A DNA stretch of 64,000 bases from Anaerolineales bacterium (GTDB lineage: Bacteria; Chloroflexota; Anaerolineae; 4572-78; J111): assembly GCA_020634855.1 (NCBI GenBank), contig JACKAU010000016.1, positions 62,001-126,000 of the forward strand, given 5' to 3'. This document shows positions 53,423-61,217 of the stretch, one piece after another; position 1 is the stretch's first letter; every line of letters begins with the position of its first letter. The notes beneath the pieces were generated by a model. It saw nothing but the letters and a program-made list of their open reading frames with translations. It was not told the origin of the DNA and searched no databases. The position numbers and the translations under genes are program-made.

Positions 53423-55066
53423 ATGACAAGCACAAAAACCGAAGTTCAAAATAAAGTCAAAATCGCTACTTGGAGCGAATTGGAGGATCGTGATCCGACT
53501 TATGCGCTTGTCGCCGATGTTGATTTGGTGGTGGTGCGCTACGATGACAAGGTGTCGGTTCTGTACGGGCGCTGTCAGCATCGCGGGGCGCTGATGGCCG
53601 ACGGTAGCATCATTGGTCATAACATTGTGTGTGGCGTCCATAACTGGGATTATCGCTACGATACCGGGGTGAGCGAGTACAACAACAGTGAATTTCTACA
53701 TAAATTCAACGCCTGGATCGACCCTCAAGCCGATGCCGTCTATGTCGATGAACAGGAGATCGTCGTCTGGCGGATCGAGCATCCTCAGCCGTATAATCGT
53801 GACGCTTACCAGGGTCTGTACGCCGATATCCACGGTACGCCGGATGAGCCGTACAATAAATATATCAAACATCTGGCGAAGAACGGCCTGAAAAAGTGGG
53901 GCCATCACGGCCAGGTGTCAGCGATGGGTGTGTCGACGACCGAACTGCCGCGCTGGGAGGACATTAATATCGTCACAGCTCAACTGGCTCGCCGCCCGTT
54001 GATAGACGATACCAAGGTGGACACCGAATTCGTTATCGGCCCCAATGCCCGTAAGCCACTCCGCCTGGCTATCCCGCTTTTTGTCAGTGATATGAGTTTC
54101 GGCGCGTTGAGCGAAGAGGCCAAAATAGCGCTGTCACGCGGCGCGGAACTCGCCGGCACCGGCATCTGTTCCGGCGAGGGCGGGATGTTGCCGGAAGAGC
54201 ATGCCGAGAACTCTCGCTATTTTTACGAACTGGCCTCGGCCCGTTTTGGTTGGAGTCTGGACAAAGTCAAGGATGTCCAGGCCTTTCACTTTAAAGGTGG
54301 TCAAGGTGCTAAAACCGGTACGGGTGGGCATTTGCCCGGCAACAAAGTCGTCGGCAAAATCGCGCAGGTTCGCGAACTGCCGGAAGGGCAGCCGGCCGTC
54401 AGCCCGGCTACCTTTATCGATTTAGAGACGGTCGATGACTTTCGCCGCGTGGCCGATGAGGTCCGTGATGTTTCCGGCGGCATTCCGATTGGGTTCAAAC
54501 TATCGGCCCAACACATCGAAGATGATATCGATTTTGCGCTAGCGGTCGGCGTCGATTATATTATTCTCGACGGGCGAGGCGGCGGCACCGGCGCGGCTCC
54601 GGAAATCTTTAAGAAGAATATCTCGGTGCCAACGATCCCGGCCCTGGCTCGCGCCCGGAAACATCTGGATCAACTTGGGCGCGATGACATCACGCTGATC
54701 ATTACCGGCGGTCTGCGCACCGAATCTGATTTTGTGAAGGCGCTGGCGCTAGGCGCGGACGGTGTAGCTGTCTCCAACGCGGCGCTTCAGGCCATCGGCT
54801 GCCTGGGGATGCGGGCCTGTCATACCAACAACTGTCCGGTCGGCATCGCCACCCAGAAAAAGCATTTACGCGCCCGGCTCATCATCGACAAATCGGCCGA
54901 GCAGTTGAAAAACTATTTTGAGGCCACGGTTCACTTGATGCAAGTGCTGGCCCGCGCTTGTGGTCATACTCATCTCAACCAATTTAGCATCGATGACCTG
55001 ACCACCTATAACCGGGACATGGCTTATTTGACAGGCATTCCTTACGGGGGGGTCGTGCCGTTGTAA
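53423..55066 (+). CDS. Rieske [2Fe-2S] domain fused to glutamate-synthase FMN/[3Fe-4S] domain
   Basis: Residues ~10-115 are a Rieske domain: Cys51-Gln-His53 and Cys70-Gly-Val-His73 (GRCQHRGALMAD, IVCGVHNWDY). Residues ~165-547 match the FMN-binding domain of glutamate synthase: PLFVSDMSFGALSEEAKIAL, GICSGEGGMLPEEH, HFKGGQGAKTGTGGHLPG, DGRGGGTGAAP, ITGGLRTESDFVKALALGAD, and the [3Fe-4S] cysteines C-x5-C-x4-C (CLGMRACHTNNCPVGIATQ). The glutaminase domain is absent, so ammonia would have to be free or delivered. True GltS makes glutamate from 2-oxoglutarate; with the preceding 2-oxo-acid-type ThDP enzyme, electron or intermediate exchange is plausible but unproven. Confidence 0.88.
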   Translation: MTSTKTEVQNKVKIATWSELEDRDPTYALVADVDLVVVRYDDKVSVLYGRCQHRGALMADGSIIGHNIVCGVHNWDYRYDTGVSEYNNSEFLHKFNAWIDPQADAVYVDEQEIVVWRIEHPQPYNRDAYQGLYADIHGTPDEPYNKYIKHLAKNGLKKWGHHGQVSAMGVSTTELPRWEDINIVTAQLARRPLIDDTKVDTEFVIGPNARKPLRLAIPLFVSDMSFGALSEEAKIALSRGAELAGTGICSGEGGMLPEEHAENSRYFYELASARFGWSLDKVKDVQAFHFKGGQGAKTGTGGHLPGNKVVGKIAQVRELPEGQPAVSPATFIDLETVDDFRRVADEVRDVSGGIPIGFKLSAQHIEDDIDFALAVGVDYIILDGRGGGTGAAPEIFKKNISVPTIPALARARKHLDQLGRDDITLIITGGLRTESDFVKALALGADGVAVSNAALQAIGCLGMRACHTNNCPVGIATQKKHLRARLIIDKSAEQLKNYFEATVHLMQVLARACGHTHLNQFSIDDLTTYNRDMAYLTGIPYGGVVPL

Positions 55067-55100
55067 TGAAAGTTAAGAATTTTATTGGCGTACAAACTGG

Positions 55101-55211
55101 CCGTCCCCCTAGCACGGGGCTAAAGATCTGTGTTTAGAGAGCGAAGCTGCTTCGGGCTAGGGTTTTGCCATCTGAGGACGCTTCAGTGTCCTGCCCTCTT
55201 TCAGTGTGATG
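55101..55211. repeat. Multi-hairpin dispersed repeat R2, copy 4
   Basis: CCGTCCCCCTAGCACGGGGC, CTTCGGGCTAGG, and GGACGCTTCAGTGTCC reproduce the copy at 21399-21525 with decay. Even the left flank (AAGAATTTTATTGGCGTACAAAC) resembles that of copy 2, so the mobile unit may be longer. Confidence 0.75.
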
Positions 55212-55320
55212 GTATGGTTGTCCGTTGGATGTGGAACGTGGGACGTGGAATGTAAAATGCCACGTCCTACCTGTTTGCGGTAAATAATCCCACTATCAGT
55301 CAAGGATCATTCACGATCTT

Positions 55321-56625
55321 ATGGAAGAGCATCTAGTTATAGTCGTTGTCGCCGCTTTTATTTTGGGCTTTGCCTTAATATCGGGCCGTTTGAAAACGAC
55401 CGTCATAACCCCGCCGATGATCTTTGTCACCTTTGGTCTATTAATCGGCCCGAGCCTTTTTGGCGTGGTCGACGCCGAGATCGAGAGTGACGTCATCAAC
55501 TTCATTGCCGAGTTGACGTTGATCTTGATCCTGTTTACTGACGCATCGCGCATCGATCTCAAGCTGCTGCGCCTCGAACACGATATCCCGATCCGGTTAC
55601 TGGTCATCGGCCTACCGCTGACGATGGTAGCCGGCGCGTTGGTTGGGGCGATTCTGTTCGATGCCCTGACCTTTTGGGAAGCGGTATTGCTGGCCATCAT
55701 TTTGGCCCCGACCGACGCGGCTCTGGGGCAGGCCGTGGTCAGCAGCCCTCAGGTTCCGGTCCGTATTCGGCAAGCGTTGAATGTGGAGAGCGGGCTGAAT
55801 GACGGCATCGCCCTGCCGGTGCTACTCTTTTTTATCGCGGTGGCAATCTCGGCGGAAAACATCGGTCAGGGCTACTGGCTCCAATTTGCAGCCGCTCAAA
55901 TTATTCTGGGGCCGATCGTGGGCGTTGCCGTTGCCTACGTGGGCGGGCGGCTGGTGAAGTGGTCCGAAGACCGAGGGTGGGTTGATGAAGCCTTTCAAAA
56001 ATTGGTTGCGCTGGGGTTGGCCCTGCTGGCTTTTGCGCTGGCTGAGTTAGTTGGCGGCAATGGCTTCATCGCGGCCTTCTGCGCCGGGATTACGCTAGGT
56101 AATCTTTTCGGCAATGTTTGCAGCCGTCTCTATGAATTTATCGAGGCTGAGGGACAGTTGCTGGCGCTGATTACCTTTATGATTTACGGCTCAGTTATGG
56201 TGATGCCGGCCCTGGAGCAGATCAGTTGGCCGGTGCTGCTTTACGCCGTTCTGAGTCTGACGATCGTCCGCCTGGGGCCGGTGGCGCTGAGTCTGACCGG
56301 TATGGGACTGCGGCCGGAAACGATTCTATTTTTGGGCTGGTTTGGCCCAAGGGGTATCGCCTCTATTATCTACGGCCTGATTCTCGTGGAAGAAGAGGCG
56401 CTCCCAGGGCGAGAGATACTTTTCAACGTGATGGTTGTAACGGTACTGCTCAGCATTTTTGCCCACGGTCTTACCGCCGTCCCCGCGGCCAATGCTTACG
56501 GCGCTCATGCCGAGTCGATGAAAGAAAAACCCGACGTACCGGAGATGAAACAGGTCGGCCAGATGCCGGTCCGGGTTCGTTTTCAGAAGCAGCCTCCCTC
56601 ACCGGTCGATCGACAGCCTAACTAA
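55321..56625 (+). CDS. Cation:proton antiporter (CPA1/NhaP-like)
   Basis: 434 residues with ~12 hydrophobic segments. Family marks: ITPPMIFVTFGLLIGPSLFG, ELTLILILFTDASRIDL, ILAPTDAALGQAVV (the ion-binding Thr-Asp region), and VESGLNDGIALPVLLF (the Asn-Asp motif of electroneutral CPA1 exchangers), then LFLGWFGPRGIASIIYGL. It exchanges Na+ or K+ for protons. The C-terminal cytoplasmic tail is short. Only a weak Shine-Dalgarno (AAGGATC) precedes ATG 55321. Confidence 0.9.
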   Translation: MEEHLVIVVVAAFILGFALISGRLKTTVITPPMIFVTFGLLIGPSLFGVVDAEIESDVINFIAELTLILILFTDASRIDLKLLRLEHDIPIRLLVIGLPLTMVAGALVGAILFDALTFWEAVLLAIILAPTDAALGQAVVSSPQVPVRIRQALNVESGLNDGIALPVLLFFIAVAISAENIGQGYWLQFAAAQIILGPIVGVAVAYVGGRLVKWSEDRGWVDEAFQKLVALGLALLAFALAELVGGNGFIAAFCAGITLGNLFGNVCSRLYEFIEAEGQLLALITFMIYGSVMVMPALEQISWPVLLYAVLSLTIVRLGPVALSLTGMGLRPETILFLGWFGPRGIASIIYGLILVEEEALPGREILFNVMVVTVLLSIFAHGLTAVPAANAYGAHAESMKEKPDVPEMKQVGQMPVRVRFQKQPPSPVDRQPN

Positions 56626-56772
56626 ACCCCACCGCTTTTACTTCACTTGACTAGCCTTCACCTAACGTTATAATGCCTTTATGTGAGGAGCGACAAAGCT
56701 GGCTTGGTCATTCTCGGTTAGGTCAAAGTAAACTTTGACGCTCCAAATTTTCACTTTCAAAGGAGAAAAAAT

Positions 56773-57351
56773 ATGGCTACAGGACACGAAAGTTTAGCCG
56801 TCGATTTGGAAATTGTAGAGCAAATGGTGGCCGGTATGCGCGATTATTTGAGCAGCGGGTCGGTTTACAGTAAAAAGATTGATTACAATCTGATGTATCT
56901 GACGCTGGGGGGCTACCTGATGCGCCAGCAGCGCCTGACCGAACTCGACAGCACGCTGGATGCGAGCCAGCAGGTCCGGCTGCGCAACGTGGCCGAACGC
57001 TTCGATCTCATTCGTCGTACCCAACTGAGCGCTTTCGAGAAAAAAGCCGGTCAGGAGTTGAAGGCCCGCTTAGGCGAGTGGGAACGCGCCCTGCGTGAGC
57101 TTTTTGACGACGGGCGGCCGAGTATGGCCTTTTATCGTAACGACGTCGAGAAACGGGTGATGATCCAAGCGCTAATCGACACGCTGGAAGCCGAGTCGGC
57201 TGATATCAAGCCGGAGGTTTTAGGCAAACTGGAGCGGCTCGACGGTCAGCTTCGCGCCCGATGGCGGCTCGGTGCGTTCATCTGGCCGGCCGAGTTTGAA
57301 GCCGCCTATCCGGCCGACGACTACTGGTGGCTTTACGGCGAATTGGCTTGA
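56773..57351 (+). CDS. Conserved-looking hypothetical helical protein
   Basis: 192 residues, family not recognised. It is predicted mainly helical with many charged residues (LRNVAERFDLIRRTQLSAFEKKAGQELKARL) and an aromatic C-terminal end (YPADDYWWLYGEL). It has no signal peptide or membrane segment. The RBS is strong (AAAGGAGAAAAAAT). It is followed 87 bp later by a Fur-family gene in the same direction, so it may be a regulated neighbour. Confidence 0.65.
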   Translation: MATGHESLAVDLEIVEQMVAGMRDYLSSGSVYSKKIDYNLMYLTLGGYLMRQQRLTELDSTLDASQQVRLRNVAERFDLIRRTQLSAFEKKAGQELKARLGEWERALRELFDDGRPSMAFYRNDVEKRVMIQALIDTLEAESADIKPEVLGKLERLDGQLRARWRLGAFIWPAEFEAAYPADDYWWLYGELA

Positions 57352-57395
57352 TTTCACGATTGACAATTATGGAGTTTATGCTACTATCGGACTTA

Positions 57396-57415
57396 ATTGC
57401 AACACAGTTGCGAAT
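57396..57415 (+). promoter_or_regulatory. Candidate Fur/Zur-type operator
   Basis: The inverted repeat TTGCAAC-ACA-GTTGCGA, with A/T-rich flanks, lies 25-45 bp before the ATG of the Fur-family gene, as expected for an autoregulatory box. Confidence 0.5.
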
Positions 57416-57438
57416 AAAATCAAATTGGGATGTAGAAC

Positions 57439-57903
57439 ATGGGTGGACAAAGCGAATTGGTCAATGACCTGAAAGAGCGCGGCCTGCGGGTGACGCCCCA
57501 ACGCGCAATTATTTTGGAGGCCATCGAGGGGCTGTCCGGCCACATTACGGCCGAAGATATCTTTGGCGTGGTCAAAGAAGTCAACTCCTACATCAGCCTG
57601 GCCACCGTTTACCGCACCCTGGAACTGCTCAAGGAACTGGGATTGATTATCGAGTCGAATATGGGCACCTCGACGACCCACTATGCCTTAAGGGCGCATG
57701 GCACCCACCACCACTCGGTTTGCCGTGTCTGCGGCAAGACCATGGATCTGCCCAACTGTATGTTTGAGCCGATGATTGAGCAACTTCGCACCGATTTCAA
57801 TTTCGTGGCCGATGCCCACCACATGGTCATCATGGGCTGGTGTGAGCAGTGCTACCCCGCCATCGGTGAGGAGCAAGAGATGCTCGCGTCAGAACGCCAA
57901 TAA
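57439..57903 (+). CDS. Fur-family metal/peroxide regulator (Zur/PerR-like)
   Basis: 154 residues. The N-terminal winged helix (LRVTPQRAIILEAI, HITAEDIFGVVKEVNSYISLATVYRTLELL) is followed by the dimerisation domain. HGTHHHSVCRVCGK (His90-92, Cys95, Cys98) and GWCEQCYP (Cys135, Cys138) form the structural zinc site. DADAHH-type residues (VADAHH) contribute to the sensing site. Which metal it senses cannot be told. An inverted repeat upstream suggests autoregulation. Confidence 0.88.
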   Translation: MGGQSELVNDLKERGLRVTPQRAIILEAIEGLSGHITAEDIFGVVKEVNSYISLATVYRTLELLKELGLIIESNMGTSTTHYALRAHGTHHHSVCRVCGKTMDLPNCMFEPMIEQLRTDFNFVADAHHMVIMGWCEQCYPAIGEEQEMLASERQ

Positions 57904-57944
57904 TGTTGCGTTAGAGAAATGAGATTTAGCAACGGAGAATTTTC

Positions 57945-58265
57945 TTGGAACAAATAAGCGAACAAACAACACAAGACGAAGTCTTAGCCACGCTGAAAGA
58001 AAATTTTTTTTACCTTGCTACTGAATATGGTCTCAAAAAAATAGGTGTGTTTGGATCCTACGCTAAAAATACCCAAGTTAAATCTAGTGATGTCGATATT
58101 TTGGTCGAGTTTGAGAAGCCAATTGGCCTCAGGTTTGTCGAGTTTTGTGATTTTCTAGAGCATATTCTAGGTAAAAATGTTGATGTCCTCACGACAACGG
58201 GAATGAACAGCATTAGAGTCAAAAAAGTAGCTAACGACATAGAGAAAAATATTATCTATGTCTAA
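57945..58265 (+). CDS. MntA-like nucleotidyltransferase antitoxin
   Basis: 106 residues, starting at TTG 57945 with ACGGAG upstream. The minimal nucleotidyltransferase motif is complete: GSYA (37-40), then Asp49-x-Asp51 (VKSSDVDILVEF), i.e. GSx10DxD. Such proteins AMPylate and thereby neutralise the HepT RNase encoded next. It overlaps the HepT gene by 8 nt. Its base composition (AT-rich) differs from the neighbours, which fits acquisition. Confidence 0.87.
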   Translation: MEQISEQTTQDEVLATLKENFFYLATEYGLKKIGVFGSYAKNTQVKSSDVDILVEFEKPIGLRFVEFCDFLEHILGKNVDVLTTTGMNSIRVKKVANDIEKNIIYV

Positions 58266-58596
58266 TCGAGATGACTCGGCATTTCTAGATGATATAAAAG
58301 AAGCAGCCCGAAGAATAGCTGTCTACACAGATGATTTAGATTATGAGGCATTTCTAAACGATTTCAGAACCCAGGATGCCGTTGTTCGTAATCTTGAAAT
58401 CATCGGTGAAGCCACGAAAAATATTTCTGAGGAGTTAAAAGGACGATACCCGCTTATTCCTTGGAAGGAATTAGCCGGCGTAAGAGACAAGTTGATTCAT
58501 CACTACTTTGGAGTCAATTTTGATATTGTGTGGAATATTATTAACGACGAACTGCCCCAAATTATTGTGCAGCTTGAAGAAATACCGAATAACTAA
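58258..58596 (+). CDS. HepT-like ribonuclease toxin
   Basis: 112 residues, all helical HEPN fold with the catalytic R-x4-H-x-Y motif (Arg76, His81, Tyr83 in VRDKLIHHYFG). The sequence RNLEIIGEATKNIS is characteristic of HepT/DUF86. ATG 58258 lies inside the end of the MntA gene, a typical toxin-antitoxin overlap. Confidence 0.88.
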   Translation: MSNRDDSAFLDDIKEAARRIAVYTDDLDYEAFLNDFRTQDAVVRNLEIIGEATKNISEELKGRYPLIPWKELAGVRDKLIHHYFGVNFDIVWNIINDELPQIIVQLEEIPNN

Positions 58597-58614
58597 GTAA
58601 CGCTTCTTTTAACC

Positions 58615-59232
58615 CTATAAAAACCTTACCCTATCCTCTACCGGCTCCCTCGTCTTCGACCGCTCCTGAGCCGGATAACCCAGCGTGATCAACCCCTGCG
58701 GTTCCCAATCGTCTGGTAAATTTAATACCTCTTTGACTAACTCCGGTACAAACAACGGGGCGCACACCCAACAAGCGCCCAACCCTTCGGCGTGAGCCAG
58801 CAGGAGAAGATTCTGGGCAGCCATAGCCGTGCTTTGGGTCGCCATAGTCCACTCGTGGCGCGACCGCTGCGGGTCGGGGTAGTGATCCATATCGATCAGG
58901 CTGGTGCAGATGACGATCAAGACCGGCGCTCCCGTCAGCCGGGCGTAACTGCGGGCCACATCCCGCTCGATGGCGTCAGAGTCGTCGCCGTCGGCGGTGC
59001 GGTCGGCGCGCAGCCGAGCGCCCATCGCTTGGGCCAGACGCGCTTTATCTACCGGTTGGGTCAGCACAGCAAAGCGCCACGGTTGACGATTATGGGCCGA
59101 GGGCGCCCAGGTAGCGGCTTCCAGCAATCGGAGGAGCAGGGCCTGGGGGATAGGTGTATCGGTGTAGCGGCGGACCGAGCGGCGATTTTTAATGAAATCA
59201 AAGAGAATTTCTCGATTGTTTGGGTGGGTCAT
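58615..59232 (-). CDS. Nitroreductase-family protein (F420-ligase C-domain/FbiB-like)
   Basis: 205 residues of the FMN-dependent nitroreductase fold: FIKNRRSVRRYTDTPIP (FMN phosphate-binding Arg-Arg-Ser), EAATWAPSAHNRQPWRFAVL, AMAAQNLLLLAHAEGLGACWV and PQGLITLGYPAQ. The arrangement is closest to the nitroreductase domain of FbiB and related stand-alone proteins. It likely reduces a flavin- or deazaflavin-type substrate; the true substrate is not evident. It converges on the MntA/HepT genes. Confidence 0.83.
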   Translation of the reverse strand: MTHPNNREILFDFIKNRRSVRRYTDTPIPQALLLRLLEAATWAPSAHNRQPWRFAVLTQPVDKARLAQAMGARLRADRTADGDDSDAIERDVARSYARLTGAPVLIVICTSLIDMDHYPDPQRSRHEWTMATQSTAMAAQNLLLLAHAEGLGACWVCAPLFVPELVKEVLNLPDDWEPQGLITLGYPAQERSKTREPVEDRVRFL

Positions 59233-59307
59233 TATTTTGTAACTATTCAGGTGACCGGCGCTGAATTACGGAGCCAAAGTGCCAATCACCTTATTTTTAG
59301 CGTCAGG

Positions 59308-59961
59308 CTAAACTGACGGAGAGATGGGAAATTCTATGATGAACGTTGTGCCGTGTTTACGCTGGACGGTCAACGTCCCGATCAGTTGCTGCGTGAGACT
59401 CGTGACTAATTTTAGTCCCAAAGTGGAGGACTCGGCAACTTCAACGTTGGGAGGTAACCCGACCCCATTATCACCAATGATCAGTTGGCATCTCTGATCG
59501 GGCAGGGCGTTGATTTGGATGGAAACCTGGCCGCTCTGCTGAGCGGGGAAAGCATAGGTGAGCGCATTTGTGACCAATTCATTAATAATTAGCCCGCATG
59601 GCACCAGTTGATTGATATCTATAGCGACGTCACTCCCGGTAATAACCAGAGATTGGTCTCTAAAGTGGGCTTGATAAGCGTAAAATAAATATCTGGCCAA
59701 GTCACGGGCATAATCGACCAAATTAAGCCGGGTAGAATTAGAAGCGCTGTACAACTTTTCGTGGATCAAGGCGATAGCATAGACCCGATTGTTACTTTGG
59801 GTCAACGCATCCACCGCCTGAGCATCCGAGATACGGCGCAATTGCAGATTGAGCAAACTAGTAATTATCTGTAGGTTGATTTTGACCTGATGATGCATTT
59901 CTTTGAGTTGCATCTCTTTTTCGGCCAAAGCGGTTTTTAGTTGGGTTACGGTTTCGTCCAC
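59308..59961 (-). CDS. Soluble histidine kinase (HisKA_2/HWE-like)
   Basis: 217 residues. A short coiled-coil start (LKTALAEKEMQLKEM), then the HisKA_2 dimerisation motif MHHQVKINLQIITSLLNLQ with phospho-acceptor His24. The ATPase domain has the N-box LVPCGLIINELVTNALTYAF, G1 GDNGVGLPP and G2 STLGLKLVTSLTQQL. No sensor domain or membrane helix, so the signal must come from a partner protein. A stable hairpin at 60009-60049 is in its upstream leader. Confidence 0.87.
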   Translation of the reverse strand: MDETVTQLKTALAEKEMQLKEMHHQVKINLQIITSLLNLQLRRISDAQAVDALTQSNNRVYAIALIHEKLYSASNSTRLNLVDYARDLARYLFYAYQAHFRDQSLVITGSDVAIDINQLVPCGLIINELVTNALTYAFPAQQSGQVSIQINALPDQRCQLIIGDNGVGLPPNVEVAESSTLGLKLVTSLTQQLIGTLTVQRKHGTTFIIEFPISPSV

Positions 59962-60008
59962 CTTATGCCTCGAATGTGAGCAAAGTTAGCAATCATCACT
60001 TGAAAACA

Positions 60009-60049
60009 GATTGGTCCAGTTTGAGTAATATTGAGAAACCGGACCAATC
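60009..60049. other. Stable hairpin in leader of the soluble kinase gene
   Basis: GATTGGTCC (60009-60017) and GGACCAATC (60041-60049) pair perfectly, with GTTT/AAAC extending the stem inward. It lies 48 bp before ATG 59961 (minus strand); an operator or attenuator is possible. The rest of 59962-60438 holds no credible gene. Confidence 0.55.
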
Positions 60050-60322
60050 ATAGGTCATATTGATAGTTTGTCGGAATATCTCGAAATGGGGGTGAGAATG
60101 TGTCGTTGAGGGAAGAAACTCATCGTATAACACAATCAAGAACGGGCAGAGGCATCCAAAGTGAAAAAGCAGTGCTTTTGGAGATATCGACCATTCAACG
60201 ATCCAATTTCATCCCGAGATTGGATCACACCCCCATTATAATGACCAGCGTAAAACAAAGTTACAATAAAGGCATAAAAATTGCTCTCCCATTTATAAAA
60301 AATGTATAAAAATCAGTAACGC

Positions 60323-60419
60323 AGACCTTATAGGGTTCCATACACGAATTTCGACGCAACACGTAGTCCAAACGGAAAGGTGCGTTACCTCAAATGTCCC
60401 TCCGGAATCTATCAGGTCT
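60323..60419. repeat. MITE-like element R3, degenerate copy 3 (inverted)
   Basis: The ends AGACCTTATAGGGTT and AATCTATCAGGTCT bound 97 bp, against 96 bp in the other two copies. Internal TCCAAACGGAAAGG is close to the reverse complement of CTTTCCGTTTGGAA in copy 1. Confidence 0.6.
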
Positions 60420-60438
60420 TGGGGCTTGGTGAAGTCTA

Positions 60439-61128
60439 TCAGATTACGAAGGAATAGCCAATACCTCGTTCGGTCAGCAAATGCTGCGGGGTAGAAGGAC
60501 TCGGTTCAATCTTTTGGCGGAGCCGGCCGATGTAGACCCGTAGATATTCAGCTTCCTGACCATACTCCGGTCCCCATATGCGTTGCAATATAATCTCGTG
60601 CGACAGAACCTTATTCGTATTTTTCATGAAGTAGACCAACAACTCAAATTCGGTCGGCGTCAGCTCAACCGGCTGGCCACGGACCGTGACTTGATGGCGT
60701 TCCAGGTCGGCTACAAAATCACCTCGCGCCAGGCGTTTGGTCAGGGTGGGCGAACTGCTCCACTGCGCTCGCCGCAAGACCGCATTGACTCTGGCCAAGA
60801 GTTCGCTTACGCCAAACGGTTTGGTCAAATAATCATCAGCTCCCAGGTTGAGCGCCTGAACCTTATGATGTTCTTCTTCCAGAGCCGACAGCACCACGAT
60901 GGGCGTGACGGATGACTGCCGAATTTGGCGAATGGCTTCAAGACCATCCATGTGCGGCATCATCAAATCCATAATGACCAAATCGATCCGGTTCGCGTTG
61001 AAGACGGCCAGCGCCTCTAACCCATTCGCCGCCGTGTGGACCTCGAAGTTCCGTTTTTGCAAATTCCGACTGACAAAATCACGTAGCGATTGTTCATCAT
61101 CGACCACCAGAACCGCGACCTTGTTCAT
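60439..61128 (-). CDS. OmpR/KdpE-family response regulator
   Basis: 229 residues. The receiver domain has Asp10-Asp11 and phospho-acceptor Asp54 (DLVIMDLMMPHMDG) and Lys in LTKPFGVSEL. The C-terminal OmpR-type winged helix has VELTPTEFELLVYFMKNTNKVLSHEIILQRIWG and YLRVYIGRLRQKIEP. It lies 90 bp downstream of the 900-residue kinase gene on the same strand, and the two are an evident pair. Confidence 0.94.
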   Translation of the reverse strand: MNKVAVLVVDDEQSLRDFVSRNLQKRNFEVHTAANGLEALAVFNANRIDLVIMDLMMPHMDGLEAIRQIRQSSVTPIVVLSALEEEHHKVQALNLGADDYLTKPFGVSELLARVNAVLRRAQWSSSPTLTKRLARGDFVADLERHQVTVRGQPVELTPTEFELLVYFMKNTNKVLSHEIILQRIWGPEYGQEAEYLRVYIGRLRQKIEPSPSTPQHLLTERGIGYSFVI

Positions 61129-61217
61129 AGTATATTTACTCCTTCAAGCCAACTAACCATCCATCCCCTATCCCCCATCCAACTAACCCCCCATCCAGCT
61201 AACCCACCATCCATCTC

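Noticed and set aside
60100..60309. Plus-strand 69-residue ORF between two kinase-related genes
   Set aside because: No good ribosome binding site or similarity, low-complexity content; likely chance.
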